This document shows, piece after piece, positions 10,293-22,369 of a stretch of DNA of 64,000 nucleotides (positions within the stretch are counted from its first letter, which is position 1; the number at the start of each line of letters is the position of its first letter). The notes beneath the pieces are model-generated. The model was not told the origin of the DNA. It made no database searches and worked only from the letters and a program-made list of their open reading frames with translations. Source of the stretch: Plazaster borealis. Taxonomy: Eukaryota; Echinodermata; Asteroidea; Forcipulatida; Labidiasteridae. A program made the translations under genes and the position numbers. Location of the stretch: assembly GCA_021014325.1 (NCBI GenBank), contig JAJGQC010000607.1:40521-104520 (forward strand), read 5' to 3'.

Positions 10293-12611
10293 CTAGCGGG
10301 AAACCCGCGCTACGCGCGGGTCACGCTAGAGTTCCGCGCTGTTCCGATTTCACAAAGCACTAAGATTGATCTTACCTTTGTATCAATCTTAATTGCTAAG
10401 CAAAGTGTGATGTCACAATACAAATTACCCTGTCCCTGTCTGTACCCCGTTTCGTTTATTTTTTCCCGTTCAGTTTATTATTTTCCTGTCCCGTATCATT
10501 TATTAGTCCCTTTTCTTTTTTCCTTTCCCGTATTATTTCCCAAGCCCCGTTAATTTTTTCCGTCTCGTTCGTTATTTTCTTAAAGAATAAGCCAAATCAC
10601 CTTGTGTGGAAAACTCGACTGAAAAATAATTGGATTCAATAGGAAGTTAACAAAACAGAAAATGCCAAGAGAGCCAAACAACATAATGAATACTTAAAAC
10701 AATCACCTTGAGGAAAACACGAATACAAAAAATGGAATCGTTAATGTTTCGCCAGTGAAAGTAACTGCGGAAGTGTCAAAATTACGTTAATGTTGAAACT
10801 TCAAGAATAAGCCAATAAGCCAAAGACTTTAAGAAATTAAAAACCTATCTGGTTAAACGTGCTAGCGTAAAAACTTTTTAAAAAAATATTTGAAATATTG
10901 TGTTTGCGTTATGAAACCTAAAGAATAAGTCAATAAGCCAAAGACTTTTAGAAATTTAAAACCCATCTGGTTAAACGTGCTAGCGTAATAATAAAATTAA
11001 AAAATTAAGTTTAAAAAAAGCCAAAGACTTTAAGAAATTTAAAACCCATCTGGTTAAACGTGCTAGCGTAATAATAAAAAACAGTTTGAAATTGAAATAT
11101 TGTGTTTGTGTTTTATCACCTTAAACGTGTTAGCGTAATTGTTTAAGGTGTGTTTTATTCAGTTTGTCATAATTTGCTTCATGGCATTTCCGAACTGCAA
11201 TAAAAAAAATTGTGTAGGGGGAGGGGGGGATAACAAAAGAGGTATAGGTGTCGCGAGGTTTAAAATAATAATTAATGTCCCCATGCATAAACTTTTAAGG
11301 CGTGTTTTATTCAGTTTGTCATAATTTGCTTGAGGATGGATGCATGTCCTGAAAAAATGGAGCGGCGTGTTGGGGGAGGGGATCCCCTATTCCCTCCGTA
11401 AAAACTAAAAGGTGCCGTTCCCCCGCCCTCCCCCCTGCCCCTTCCTCTCCCCGTCCCACGTGCTCTTACCCGCGCCTCCGTTCCCCGTATGATCCCGTGC
11501 GTTGGTATTGTTCTTTGCTTGCACTGTACGCGCGCGCGGCCCATGCCCATTCCTGTCCTGTCCCGGCTAGACTTGATTCAAGTCCCGTTCTCGTGCGAGA
11601 GGTCTCCAAGCATATCGCGCCAACTAGCAAACAAGCCGTACAGTGCGCGTGCGGAACAGGTTGGGGAATGCAGACCATCACAAAACAATAGTTTTATGGC
11701 GATGGCACGGGATTGGGACTTGAGTCAAGTCTATGTCCCGGCCAGTACCACGCCTCCGTGCCTGCCTCCGTTCCCCGTGATCCCTAGCCTTTAGTCAAGG
11801 CGCACCGCGGCACCCCAGCCCAGATATCATGCACGAAAAAAGACTAGCGTGAGCGGCGAAGCCGCGAAGCGCCTTTACCAACTCGTCCAGCTAATCAGTT
11901 ATTCATGATCATGAAATATTTATATATGCAATTTCTTGTAACCAATCACCGTCAACTATAGATATTAGACTCCTCTAATTTAGATGGGTAGGCCTAATGC
12001 TGTCAGTTCACCTGAAATTTTCATTTTTTGAGCAGCAAATCTTATGCTTTGCTGAAACAATTTGTCATCAACACTTCCGCTAGTACATGTTGCCATCTTG
12101 CTAATAATTTGAATCAAATTTGCATCAAACGTTCATGTGACGTCTTGCAAGTAATTGTGTCTTCTTATTGGCCAACAACTTATCACGCTAATGCATTATG
12201 CATTACATTTCTCCTACCAAAATCGGTAGCAAAAAGTAAAGAAAAACAAAGCCCCAAAACGAGTTGGTAAAGGCGCTTCGCGGCTTCGCCGCTCGCGCCC
12301 GATATCTTTTCGTGCCTGATATTTTGGCTTGACAAAAGGCTACGTGATCCCCCGTGCGTTGGCATTGTTCCTTGCTTGCACTGTACGCGCGCGCGGCCCA
12401 TAGCAACAGTGAAAACGGCGCATAGCAACAGGTGTTTTTTGCCCATAATTCGGTCAATTTTGAACGGATTTTGTTCAAAAATAGATGAGTGTCAAGATGA
12501 AGTCAGCTCCTTTCTTCCGTGTAAATTTCGCTAGTATTGATGCGGTATCCAGGGAGGAGATCCAATAACATACACACAGACAGACACAGGATTCGGCTAT
12601 TTATAAGGAGA
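10293..12611 (-). mobile_element. Helitron-like element, non-autonomous
   Basis: Read on the minus strand the element starts TCTCCTTATAAATAGCCG at 12611 and ends CTAG at 10293. Seven bases before CTAG is a perfect hairpin (CCCGCGC, 3-base loop, GCGCGGG; 10304-10320). The flanking bases are A on the 5' side and T on the 3' side, the host dinucleotide expected for Helitron insertion, and there is no target duplication. Inside are three copies of an agccaaagact/gctagcgta unit (10802-11120), a 40 bp direct repeat (11141 and 11295), a duplicated tgcactgtacgcgcgcgcgg segment (11523 and 12374) and an inverted pair (11780-11880 with 12262-12345). No Rep/helicase ORF is visible. Confidence 0.72.
10802..11120. 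repeat. Irregular tandem repeat inside the Helitron-like element
   Basis: Three copies of a unit including aagccaaagacttt and ggttaaacgtgctagcgta occur at about 10808, 10931 and 11020. Spacers between copies vary. Confidence 0.7.
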
Positions 12612-13324
12612 TTGTTGAATTTTAATTTAACATTTATTTATTTTTCTGGTGGTAAAAATATGAGACAAAACAAATTAAAGTAACTAATGACTGTAATTGA
12701 TCCAAATAACAGAGTAATCCCTTTACAGTTGCATTCACAGTCACCATTCTCCACGTACAGGTTTAAAGTTCGCACTGAATTTCTGCGCTAGCTGTGTTAC
12801 CCAGAAATCCTTAGTTACGAGAAGTACGTATGTTTGCACACAAGCAAACATTCCCCGGAATTTTTCAGCTACGGTAACCGTAAGTAGCGCATTGAAATTG
12901 GGCCCTGGTATGTCTTCCAATTTCAACCACTGTATACCACTGGGTTTGGTGCACATAAGGCAAATGGAGACTATTCAGTCTATGAGCCAGTACCCTAGGT
13001 GGCAAAACATGAAGGGTGCCACTGCCAAATGCTTTGAAGAATCGGCCCAAGTACAAAAAACATGTGATGGCCTCTCCAAATTATTAGTCTCTGTGTTAGT
13101 TGTGTGTTTTGCCATAGAGTTATAATAGCATTCTGTATACACACTGTACTTCCCTTAGTATATGGGTTGGGCTAATATTAATTGACACAGGGAGATACTG
13201 AAATGGCAGTTTTTAAAATCTTTTTTATTGAAACAGTTACAACAGTTATGGAAAGCTTCCATTGAAACCTCGATGTGAACAGCAATGGACATCTTACGCC
13301 CCAATTTGTTTAATACTGAACATC
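12612..13324. other. Non-coding region
   Basis: No exon is supported. Overlapping open frames on both strands at 12741-13125 lack splice or domain evidence. The right end has a short tandem duplicate of tttaatactgaacatctaga. Confidence 0.4.
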
Positions 13325-14173
13325 TAGATTTAATACTGAACATCTAGATTTGTCCAATGATTAAAAATATAAGAAAAGTCGATTTATCCCTTACAGGGAA
13401 AAACTCCCACAAAATCCACAAATGAAAATGCATATCCTTCACTGTAACTGAGTGCTCTCCAATCCTGATGAATGATATTCACAATCACTTTGGTTGGACC
13501 CAAACAACAGGCGCAGATTGTGGGGGGGGGGGGGGAGGCACCCGGCACACACCCCTTATTTTGGTCTAGCAGTAAAGAAAAACTTGTTCCAGCCCCACTT
13601 GAGGTTTATGGTTTTTTGCTTCCCATGACTTGTACAGCACTGATTCTACAGCACTTAATCATGTACTTGTACATGTATATCAGAGTATGAGAATACTTAA
13701 CAGATAATACTTAACATAATCTGTCCGCAGTCAAAAGATCTTTTGTATACTTGTTTAGACAAATGTGGAGAAGTATCTTGTTAATATAATTGTAAACTAT
13801 GTTACCCCTGCCCGAGGCCTGTGCCCTCCACCCACCCCTGCTCAGAAATTAGAGAAGGAAAACAGTTAGGAAATTAAATGCCCTCCCTTGCAAATATACC
13901 CCACTTGCGCCACTGCCTGTGTCCACCATAGATGTCGGAATACACTATTATTTTGCCACTCAAAATACAACTCGAGCTGCTGCACAACATCTTAGTTGAT
14001 CATCATTACATGCCCTGCTGTCAGATTATGATTCCAGCATAGTTTGTTCCCCCTTTGACACCCTCTATATCAAGAGCAAACAACCAGAACTGGCTATATC
14101 CTCTCGGACTGTTACTGTATAAAAGCAAAGAATCATCTAAAGAGCCTCGAATTGTACCTCTGACCAAACAGGT
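13325..14173 (-). repeat. Left inverted arm and inverted copy of repeat U
   Basis: 13838-14173 is the reverse complement of 20645-20978. 13325-13808 is an inverted copy of the dispersed repeat here called U, found at 20979-21745, 23150-23569, 39003-39598, 41345-42759 and 44510-45100. The arms enclose the satellite array and the recombinase exon. Confidence 0.85.
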
Positions 14174-14283
14174 GTTCATTTTGGGAGAAACAAATCATAA
14201 CCTGACACTAAAATATGTGTACATTCAAGTCAAGCTGTGGCAACAGAATTTCCAATGGACATGCATTGAACATGTCTGATAAA

Positions 14284-17200
14284 ACATGATAAGAACATGT
14301 GCATCTTGTGAAATTTCAGTATTTACAAACATTCAGAATGATTGCTCCTAAATCACTCTTCTGTAATTTAACAATGTCAAAGATAGTAATAATCAAATCT
14401 TAAGATACAATATCAATGGAATATCCAAAGGACTTGCATAGAACAAGTCAGTTAGAACATTTGCATCTAGTGAAATTTCAGTATTTATAAACATTCATAA
14501 TGATTGCTCCTAAATCACTCTTCTGTAATTTAGCTATGTCAAAGTTAGTAATAATCAAATCTTAAGATACAATATCAATGGAATATCCAAAGGACTTGCA
14601 TAGAACGAGTCAGTTAGAACATTTGCATCTAGTGAAATTTCAGTATTTATAAACATTCAGAATGATTGCTCCTAAATCACTCTTCTGTAATTTAGCTATG
14701 TCAAAATTAGTAATAATCAAATCTTTAGATACAATATCAATGGAATATCCAAATGACGTGCATAGAACAAGTCAGTTAGAACATTTGCATCTAGTGAAAT
14801 TTCAGTATTTATAAACATTCATAATGATTGCTCCTAAATCACTCTTCCATAATTTAGCTATGTCAAAGTTAGTAATAATCAAATCTTAAGATACAATATC
14901 AATGGAATATCCAAATGACTTACATAGAACAAGTCAGTTAGAATATTTGAATCTTGTGAAATTTCAGTATTAATTTACAAACATTCATGATTGCTCCTAA
15001 ATCACTCTTCTATAATTTTACCATGTCAAAGTTAGTAATAATCAAATCTTTAGATACAATATCAATGGAATATCCAAATGACGTGCATAGAACAAGTCAG
15101 TTAGAACATGTGCATCTTGTGAAATTTCAGTATTTACAAACATTCATGATTGCTCCTAAATCACTCTTCTGTAATTTAGCTATGTCAAAGTTACTAATAA
15201 TCAAATCTTAAGATACAATATCAATGGAATATCCAAAGGACTTGCATAGAAAAAGTCAGTTAGAACATGTGCATCTTGTGAAATTTCAGTATTTGGGTCT
15301 TTCCATAAATGAGGGGGCCAAAGCGTGACATGGTGTTATATCTCAAAAAATAATGTACTTTCTATATTCTTTGCATGTTTAAGTGGTGGGGATAGCTCAT
15401 ACGTTTAATGTATAACTTCAATTTCTCAAATCAGATGTTTTGTTTTCATATACAATCCAAAACTATCCATCACACTGTAACGGAGACACCGGTGTCTCAG
15501 TTACAGTGTGAAGTGTGAATTTTGTGACTTGTTTTGCCATAAATTAGTAGGTTTTCATTGAAAATTTAAATTTCAAAGGGTAATATGTAAACATCATTGG
15601 TATACTGTAATTCAGCTATTTTCAATGAAAACCTTCAAACGTTGGCCAAGCAGTAAAAGGCGAAAGTTTTACGCGTAACCGTGACACTGGTGTCTTTGTT
15701 ACATCGTGACTCAAAAAGTTCTCTCTCCCTTATTATGCATCATAAATGTCTGAATCTAGCAAAGTGCATAGTAATACATGCTACATACATGTATGTAGCA
15801 GGTATTACATATGTATTTTGCTCGATTCAGACATTTATGATGCATAATAAGAGAGACAGGACTCTTTGAGTCACGGTGTAACAAAGACACCAGTGTCACG
15901 GTTACGCGTAAAACTTTCGCCTTTTACTGCTTGGCCAACGTTTGAAGGTTTTCATTGAAAATAGCTGAATTACAGTATACCAATGATGTTTACATATTAC
16001 CCTTTGAAATTTAAATTTTCAATGAAAACCTACTAATTTATGGCAAAACAAGTCACAAGTTTCACACTTCACACTGTAACTGAGACACCGGTGTCTCCGT
16101 TACAGTGTGATGGATAGTTTTAAATCGTATATGAAAACAAAAAATCAGATTCGAGAAATTGAAGTTATACATTAAACGTATGAGCTATCCCCACCATATG
16201 AACATGCAAAGAATACAGAAAGTAAATTACATTTTGAGAAATAACACCATGTCCTGCTTTGGCCCCCTACTTTATGGAAAAACCCATTTAGAAACATTCA
16301 TGATTGCTCCTAAATCACTCTTCTGTAATTTAACCATGTCAAAGTTACTAATAATCAAATCTTTAGATACAATATCAATGGAATATCCAAAGGACTTGCA
16401 TAGAACAAGTCAGTTAGAACATGTGGATCTTGTGAAATTTCAGTATTTACAAACATTCAGAATGATTGCTCCTAAATCACTCTTCTGTAATTTAACAATG
16501 TCAAAGATAGTAATAATCAAATCTTTAGATACAATATCAATGGAATATCCAAAGGACTTGCATAGAACAAGTTAGTTAGAACATGTGGATCTTGTGAATT
16601 TTCAGTATTTACAAACATTCATGATTGCTCCTAAATCACTCTTCTGTAATTTAACCATGTAAAAGTTACTAATAATCAAATCTTTAGATACAATATCAAT
16701 GGAATATCCAAAGGACTTGCATAGAAAAAGTCAGTTAGAACATATGCATCTTGTGAAATTTCAGTATTTACAAACATTCAGAATGATTGCTACTAAATCA
16801 CTCTTCTGTAATTTAGCTGTCAAAATTAGTAATAATCAAATCTTTAGATACAATATATAAATGGAATATCCAAATGACGTGCATAGAACAAGTCAGTTAG
16901 AACATGTGCATCTTGTGAAATTTCAGTATTTATAAACATTCATAATGATTGCTCCTAAATCACTCTTCTGTAATTTAACCATGTCAAAGTTACTAATAAT
17001 CAAATCTTTAGATACAATATCAATGGAATATCCAAATGACTTGCATAGAACAAGTCAGTTAGAACATATGCATCTTGTGAAATTTCAGTATTTGCAAACA
17101 TTCATAATGATTGCTCCTAAATCACTCTTCTGTAATTTAACCATGTCAAAGTTAGTAATAATCAAATGTTAAGATACAATATCAATGGAATATCCAAATG

Positions 17201-18240
17201 ACTTGCATAGAACAAGTCAGTTAGAACATGTGCATCTTGTGAAATTTCAGTATTTATAAACATTCATAATGATTGCTCCTAAATCACTCTTCTGTAATTT
17301 AGCTATGTCAAAGTTAGTAATAATCAAATCTTAAGATACAATATCAATGGAATATCCAAAGGACTTGCATAGAATAAGTCAGTTAGAACATGTGCATCTT
17401 GTGAAATTTCAGTATTTATAAACATTCATAATGATTGCTCCTAAATCACTCTTCTGTAATTTAGCTATGTCAAAGTTAGTAATAATCAAATCTTAAGATA
17501 CAATATCAATGGAATATCCGAAGGACTTGCATAGAACAAGTCAGTTAGAACATGTGCATCTTGTGAAATTTCAGTATTTATAAACATTCATAATGATTGC
17601 TCCTAAATCACTCTTCTGTAATTTAGCTATGTCAAAGTTAGTAATAATCAAATCTTAAGATACAATATCAATGGAATATCCAAATGACGTGCATAGAACA
17701 AGTCAGTTAGAACATTTGCATCTAGTGAAATTTCAGTATTTACAAACATTCATAATGATTGCTCCTAAATCACTCTTCTGTAATTTAACCATGTCAAAGT
17801 TAGTAATAATCAAATCTTTAGATACAATATCAATGGAATATCCAAAGGACTTGCATAGAACAAGTCAGTTAGAACATTTGCATCTTGTGAATTTTCAGTA
17901 TATTTATTTAAACATTCATGATTGCTCCTAAATCACTCTTCTGTAATTTAGCTATGTCAAAGTTAGTAATAATCAAATCTTTAGATACAATATCAATGGA
18001 ATATCCAAAAGACTTGCATAGAATAAGTCAGTTAGAACATGTGCATCTTGTGAAATTTCAGTATTTATAAACATTCATAATGATTGCTCCTAAATCACTC
18101 TTCTGTAATTTAGCTATGTCAAAGTTACTAATAATCAAATCTTTAGATACAATATCAATGGAATATCCAAAGGACTTGCATAGAACAAGTCAGTTAGAAC
18201 ATTTGCATCTTTTGAAATTTCAATATTTACAAATTATTGA
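14284..18240 (+). repeat. 162 bp satellite array (two blocks, about 18 copies)
   Basis: Copies begin near 14341, 14503, 14665 and so on to 15294, and continue from 16286 to about 18240. The unit contains attgctcctaaatcactctt, gatacaatatcaatggaata and tagaacaagtcagttagaac. Identity is high, with a recurrent variant tcttaagat/tctttagat. The array starts less than 100 bp past the stop codon of the recombinase exon on the opposite strand, so it may serve as its 3' flank. One palindromic element interrupts it. Confidence 0.93.
15295..16285. mobile_element. 991 bp palindromic transposon, 4 bp target duplication ATTT
   Basis: The element is almost wholly self-complementary about a centre near 15790 (ctacatacatgtatgtag). 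It begins GGGTCTTTCCATAAATGAGG and ends in the complement-related ATGGAAAAACCC. It interrupts a satellite unit at cagtATTT, and ATTT recurs on the other side, so the pre-insertion sequence is known from neighbouring copies. Inside are palindromes of the form GTAAC...GAGACACCGGTGTCTC...GTTAC. There is no transposase. Confidence 0.9.
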
Positions 18241-18318
18241 GTGCTCCAAAAACAATGTTTCCTGACCTCATCCCCCCTGTAATAGAGCCCTTAAAATGAA
18301 AAGATGGAATATGCAACA

Positions 18319-20550
18319 TCAACATAATTCAGGCTTTCTCAATTTTGACTTTGCCCGAAGGTTCAGACTGTTCACCTTATTTCTCAACTCAGTCCATGTT
18401 TTGGACCTTAGGAGATCCCCAGCTCTCTTTAGGATGACAAGACATAGAGATTTCCCTGGTACTCTTCTTGTCTTTAGAAGGGCCCTAATCTCATGTTGTG
18501 CGAGAATGAATTGTTGCTGCTCTTTGCTCCATTTATTATACATTCTTTGCTTACTCTGTGTTTCAGTTTTCCGTTTTTTGGGTAGTAGCTCTGGTGTTGG
18601 AGTAATTGTGGAACATCCATTCTCATTCTCACTTTCACTTTCCTCTTCAACATGTGTTACGGGTGATGTTTCATCCAACTCAACATCATTCAGGGACTTT
18701 CCTTTAAACTCTGCTGTTTTGCCCTGTTGGGCCAAGTCCAACAACTTGCTCATCTTTGCCAGAAGAATGGTTTCTTGTGGCAGTCGATAATATTCTCTGT
18801 GTATTGCAATATCGTGGCCCATATGATTTGCAAGCTGTTCTAGCTCGTTTTCCTTTAAATCAAGGAGTTGTGATAGCGTTGCTAGGTGTTTACGTAGCTT
18901 GGTGCATCTAATGTTCTCTGGGTGCTTTAATTTAGGTACTGCCACTGAGGCAAGCTGTGAAAGGACTTGGTAACCCCTCAGTGGTGTTGATGCTTCCTCA
19001 TCTACACGGGAAAAGATGAAGTGTTTTGTGTTGTTGTACTTCGCGAGTAAATCCATGCTCTCTTTCAAATTTGGTGGCAACAGAATCGGTACCCCTCTCC
19101 CTCTTTTTCCACGCACCATGATGAGACGGAGTCTTCTTAGTGCAATTTTTTCAGGTGGTGTTAGAGACTGTCTTACTTCATCGTGTACTGGTCTTTGGCT
19201 GGCCATACCATCCTTGTATTGCTCAACAGTCAGGTATTCCACCTCCTTTGGTCTTCTCCTGTTATATAGGATGACTTGTGATAGTGTAACACGAGCGAGG
19301 TCAGTGTACAACGACGAAGACATACCATTTTCTTTAGCTTTAGATTTCAAGGTGGCTTCTTGTTTGTTCAGGAATGCAGTGAAGCTAACACAATCCTCAG
19401 TCAGTGGTAGGATCTGGGGCTTCTTCCATGCTCTCTCCTGACGCTGGCCCTGAGCAGATGCAGAAACAAGTACCCTCCAATCTGTCTTCATCATATGGAA
19501 AAAGTCGTCTACTTTGGAGACATCTGTTCGCGATTGCAATCTTATATAAACATTTTTCACAACCATCGCTAGATCCATGATAGCAAATCCAACCCTTAAT
19601 GCAGTAGAGTACGCTTTGTGTGACTGGTGAGTATCGTCATAGCCTGACACTGTCAGTGCACTCTTCACAACAACATCAAAATACAATGGATCAATTAAAT
19701 CACGGGCTCGTACAATCTTACAATTTAGACCTCTGGCAATGCTTAACACTTTCCCTAAAGTTCTCATTTTCTCTCTTGACTTGTCGCCTCTTCTGTTTGA
19801 GTTACTTTTGCCGAGAACACTGCTTCCTACTTGAAGTATGTCTTGGTCGTTTTTGGAAATACGGGACACATTGTCACTTTTCATGTCTTGTAGAACTGAC
19901 CTTAGTTGGACAGAAGTACTAAATCTGCTGGGAATCATACTTCTTCCTTGTTTGACATGATTAGTGGTAAATTTGGACTTAGTATTCGGACGAAAGGGAC
20001 AGACATGTTTATGTTTCCAGAGTGTCTGGCTATGAAAGTAGCCAACACATGTACTGCATGGGACATAGTCGTTAACAGTGTGTTTACCTTTGGTATTGTC
20101 ACTTGGCCTTTTTCGAACGACCATATCATTTGATTTATCATGAAGGACCAAAATGTTGTGTTCATGGTTCCCCAAGTTTATTATTTTCTGCCATTTTTGT
20201 CTTTTTAGTTTTGTTTGCTCTTTTGGCACAGACATAGCCTCTAAAACAAGAGTTTCTTCAGGGTGAGTTCTTCGGCAGTGCCGAGCAAGTTTTACCTGCC
20301 GTTTACCACAAAAAATACAATAATTGTATTTATTAGCATTCAAGTTAACATCTAATACAAAAGTGTTGAGTACAGGGGCTGATACATCAGCTTGGTTGTT
20401 CTCACATGTATCTCCAGTACGTTCAGGTACACTTATGTTGAAATCAGTTACGTCTTCATCCTCACTAGTGTCTGAGCTGTATTGTGAAGGCTTATAGTCA
20501 CTGTCATCACTATCCTCATCAAATGGTGTATGGATGTCATTCACTTCACG
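18319..20550 (-). CDS. Crypton-like tyrosine recombinase, terminal exon
   Basis: A 2232 nt uninterrupted exon starts at an acceptor (TTGCATTAG|CGTGAAGTG), not at an ATG, so an upstream exon is required; its phase (0) matches the linker exon at 22370. In order (residues counted from the GTG at 20544): an acidic stretch 1-60; a C2H2-like finger CIFCGKRQVKLARHCRRTH (76-94); a second Cys pair CSTC with WKHKHVC (163-182); a tyrosine recombinase domain about 400-590 with R431 (NRRRPKEVE), R551 (TKLRKHLATL), H577 (NHMGH) and Tyr585/586 (REYYRLP); and a Myb/SANT-like C-terminus with RVPGKSLC and TWTELRNKV. The usual first His of the HxxR box is Thr here. Recombinases of this type cut and rejoin DNA through the tyrosine. 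Similar ORFs recur in fish and invertebrate genomes. The intact frame argues for recent activity or domestication. Confidence 0.85.
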   Translation of the reverse strand, partial: REVNDIHTPFDEDSDDSDYKPSQYSSDTSEDEDVTDFNISVPERTGDTCENNQADVSAPVLNTFVLDVNLNANKYNYCIFCGKRQVKLARHCRRTHPEETLVLEAMSVPKEQTKLKRQKWQKIINLGNHEHNILVLHDKSNDMVVRKRPSDNTKGKHTVNDYVPCSTCVGYFHSQTLWKHKHVCPFRPNTKSKFTTNHVKQGRSMIPSRFSTSVQLRSVLQDMKSDNVSRISKNDQDILQVGSSVLGKSNSNRRGDKSREKMRTLGKVLSIARGLNCKIVRARDLIDPLYFDVVVKSALTVSGYDDTHQSHKAYSTALRVGFAIMDLAMVVKNVYIRLQSRTDVSKVDDFFHMMKTDWRVLVSASAQGQRQERAWKKPQILPLTEDCVSFTAFLNKQEATLKSKAKENGMSSSLYTDLARVTLSQVILYNRRRPKEVEYLTVEQYKDGMASQRPVHDEVRQSLTPPEKIALRRLRLIMVRGKRGRGVPILLPPNLKESMDLLAKYNNTKHFIFSRVDEEASTPLRGYQVLSQLASVAVPKLKHPENIRCTKLRKHLATLSQLLDLKENELEQLANHMGHDIAIHREYYRLPQETILLAKMSKLLDLAQQGKTAEFKGKSLNDVELDETSPVTHVEEESESENENGCSTITPTPELLPKKRKTETQSKQRMYNKWSKEQQQFILAQHEIRALLKTRRVPGKSLCLVILKRAGDLLRSKTWTELRNKVNSLNLRAKSKLRKPELC

Positions 20551-20644
20551 CTAATGCAAATAAAAATATATATTTTTCCATTTACTACTTTGTAATGCAT
20601 CATAGCCTTAAACTATCTGGAATAGGAGGAAAATAAAAATTAAA

Positions 20645-21745
20645 ACCTGTTTGGTCAGAGGTACAATTTGAGGCTCTTTAGATATTCTTTGCTTTTATAC
20701 AGTAACAGTCCGAGAGGATATAGCCAGTTCTGGTTGTATGCTCTTGATATAGAGGGTGTCAAAGGGGGAACAAACTATGCTGGAATCATAATCTGACAGC
20801 AGGGCATGTAATGATGATCAACTAAGATGTTGTGCAGCAGCTCGAGTTGTATTTTGAGTGGCAAAATAATAGTGTATTCCGACATCTATGGTGGACACAG
20901 GCAGTGGCGCAAGTGGGGTATATTTGCAAGGGAGGGCATTTAATTTCCTAACTGTTTTCCTTCTCTAATTTCTGAGCAGTCATACTCTGATATACATGTA
21001 CATGATTAAGTGCTGTAGAATCAGTGCTGTACAAGTCATGGAAAGCAAAGAACCATAAACCTCAGGTGGGGCTGGAACAAAACTTTTTCTTTACTGCTAG
21101 ACCAACAAAATCGCAGTTTATAATGTGCATTTATAATATGACAGTAGGTATATTCAGGCCTGTGAGTGGACCCAACAGTACATGATGTAAGAATGATCGT
21201 GGAACACCAAGTGAGCGCGCCACGTATTTACGTATTGTAGTTGAACAATATTGTTGCCAAGCTTAAATAAGGCATGCCAAGCTTAAATAAGGCCAAAAAA
21301 TATATACATATATCTATTTTTTATTTTTTTTAAATCGGCATGGTCAATGAATAAGCGGATATTCCGCTTTAAAGCGGAGATTTCAGTCCTGTATAATCCA
21401 TGATTTCCAAAAATGAGCGTGCGCTCCAAAATTTCTAATTTTATGCATCTGATACTGTTGCTTTGCCAAAATAAGGGGCGTGTGCCGGGTGCCCCCCCCC
21501 CCACAATCTGCGCAGGTTGTTTGGGTCCAACCAAAGTGATTGTGGATATCATTCATCAGGATTGGAGAGCACTCAGTTACAGTGAAGGATATGCATTTTC
21601 ATTTGTGGATTTTGTGAGATTTTTCCCAGTAAGGGATGAATTGAATTTTCTGATATTTTTAATCATTGGACAAATCTAGATGTTCATTTTCCAAGGAAAC
21701 AAATGATCGGATATAGAAATGACAGATATCATCTACAATACAAAT
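20645..21745 (+). repeat. Right inverted arm plus repeat U
   Basis: 20645-20978 pairs with 13838-14173 in inverted orientation (sharing acctgtttggtcagaggtac at the inner end). 20979-21745 is a copy of repeat U, including the C-run around 21493 and ending just before the AAAT-flanked element at 21746. Confidence 0.85.
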
Positions 21746-22325
21746 GGGTCATTCCATGAAGGTGGGACACAATTTGTGAAATTGTTCAATATTATTTTTG
21801 TTAAACAAATGTTGACTAATTTATGTTTATCAATCATCACATTTTATTTGGGTGTAATTGAAAGTATTTCAGAAGGTTTCAAGTCCGTCCCACACCATCT
21901 TACCTGACAATCTTAAAAATTCAAGGTAACGATGTAACAGGGACACCATGCCTGCAGTACAAATTTTTCAATAGTATGGAAGTAATAAACAAATTTACAA
22001 TGTTCAACAGAAACTTGATGCCAAATCCTAACTTCCTTCATGGCTATTAACGTACACATGGATGAGAAAATTAAGGATATATGTCACAATGTAACAAAAC
22101 ACCAAATGTCACACCTATGGTGTACCCGTTACATCAGTGCAGGCACTGTATCACATCTATTTTACACCACAGTAATCAAGTAAAACCTTTTTATGATTCC
22201 TGTTTGGTGTTATTTATACTATGTAAAGCAAGATTGACCAAGTAGACTAGTGAAGTGGTAAAAAAGCTTCATAGGTGGTAACGATGTAACAGTGTCCCAA
22301 GTGTTCCACCTTCATGAAATGACCC
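21746..22325. mobile_element. MITE family G, copy A, TSD AAAT
   Basis: The ends are GGGTCATTCCATGAAGGTGG and CCACCTTCATGAAATGACCC, and the 4 bp sequence AAAT is present on both sides. The interior carries gtaacgatgtaacagggacacc and its near-inverse gtaacgatgtaacagtgtccc. Copies B (39599-40181) and C (42760-43339) sit at the equivalent position of duplicated segments, so this insertion predates the duplication. Confidence 0.88.
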
Positions 22326-22369
22326 AAATACACAATTCCATGGACCCATGCCCTGCCCTCTCATCTTAC

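Noticed and set aside
16159..17931. ORFs of 75-138 residues on satellite units
   Set aside because: Open only because the period is 54 codons; interrupted in most units, so not called as genes.
14284..18240. Satellite as a centromere or telomere
   Set aside because: Only about 3 kb of repeat, bounded by mobile elements; no telomere motif seen.
18296..19922. Plus-strand ORFs of 141-164 residues over the recombinase exon
   Set aside because: Antisense shadows of the 744-codon minus-strand exon; no domain or splice evidence.
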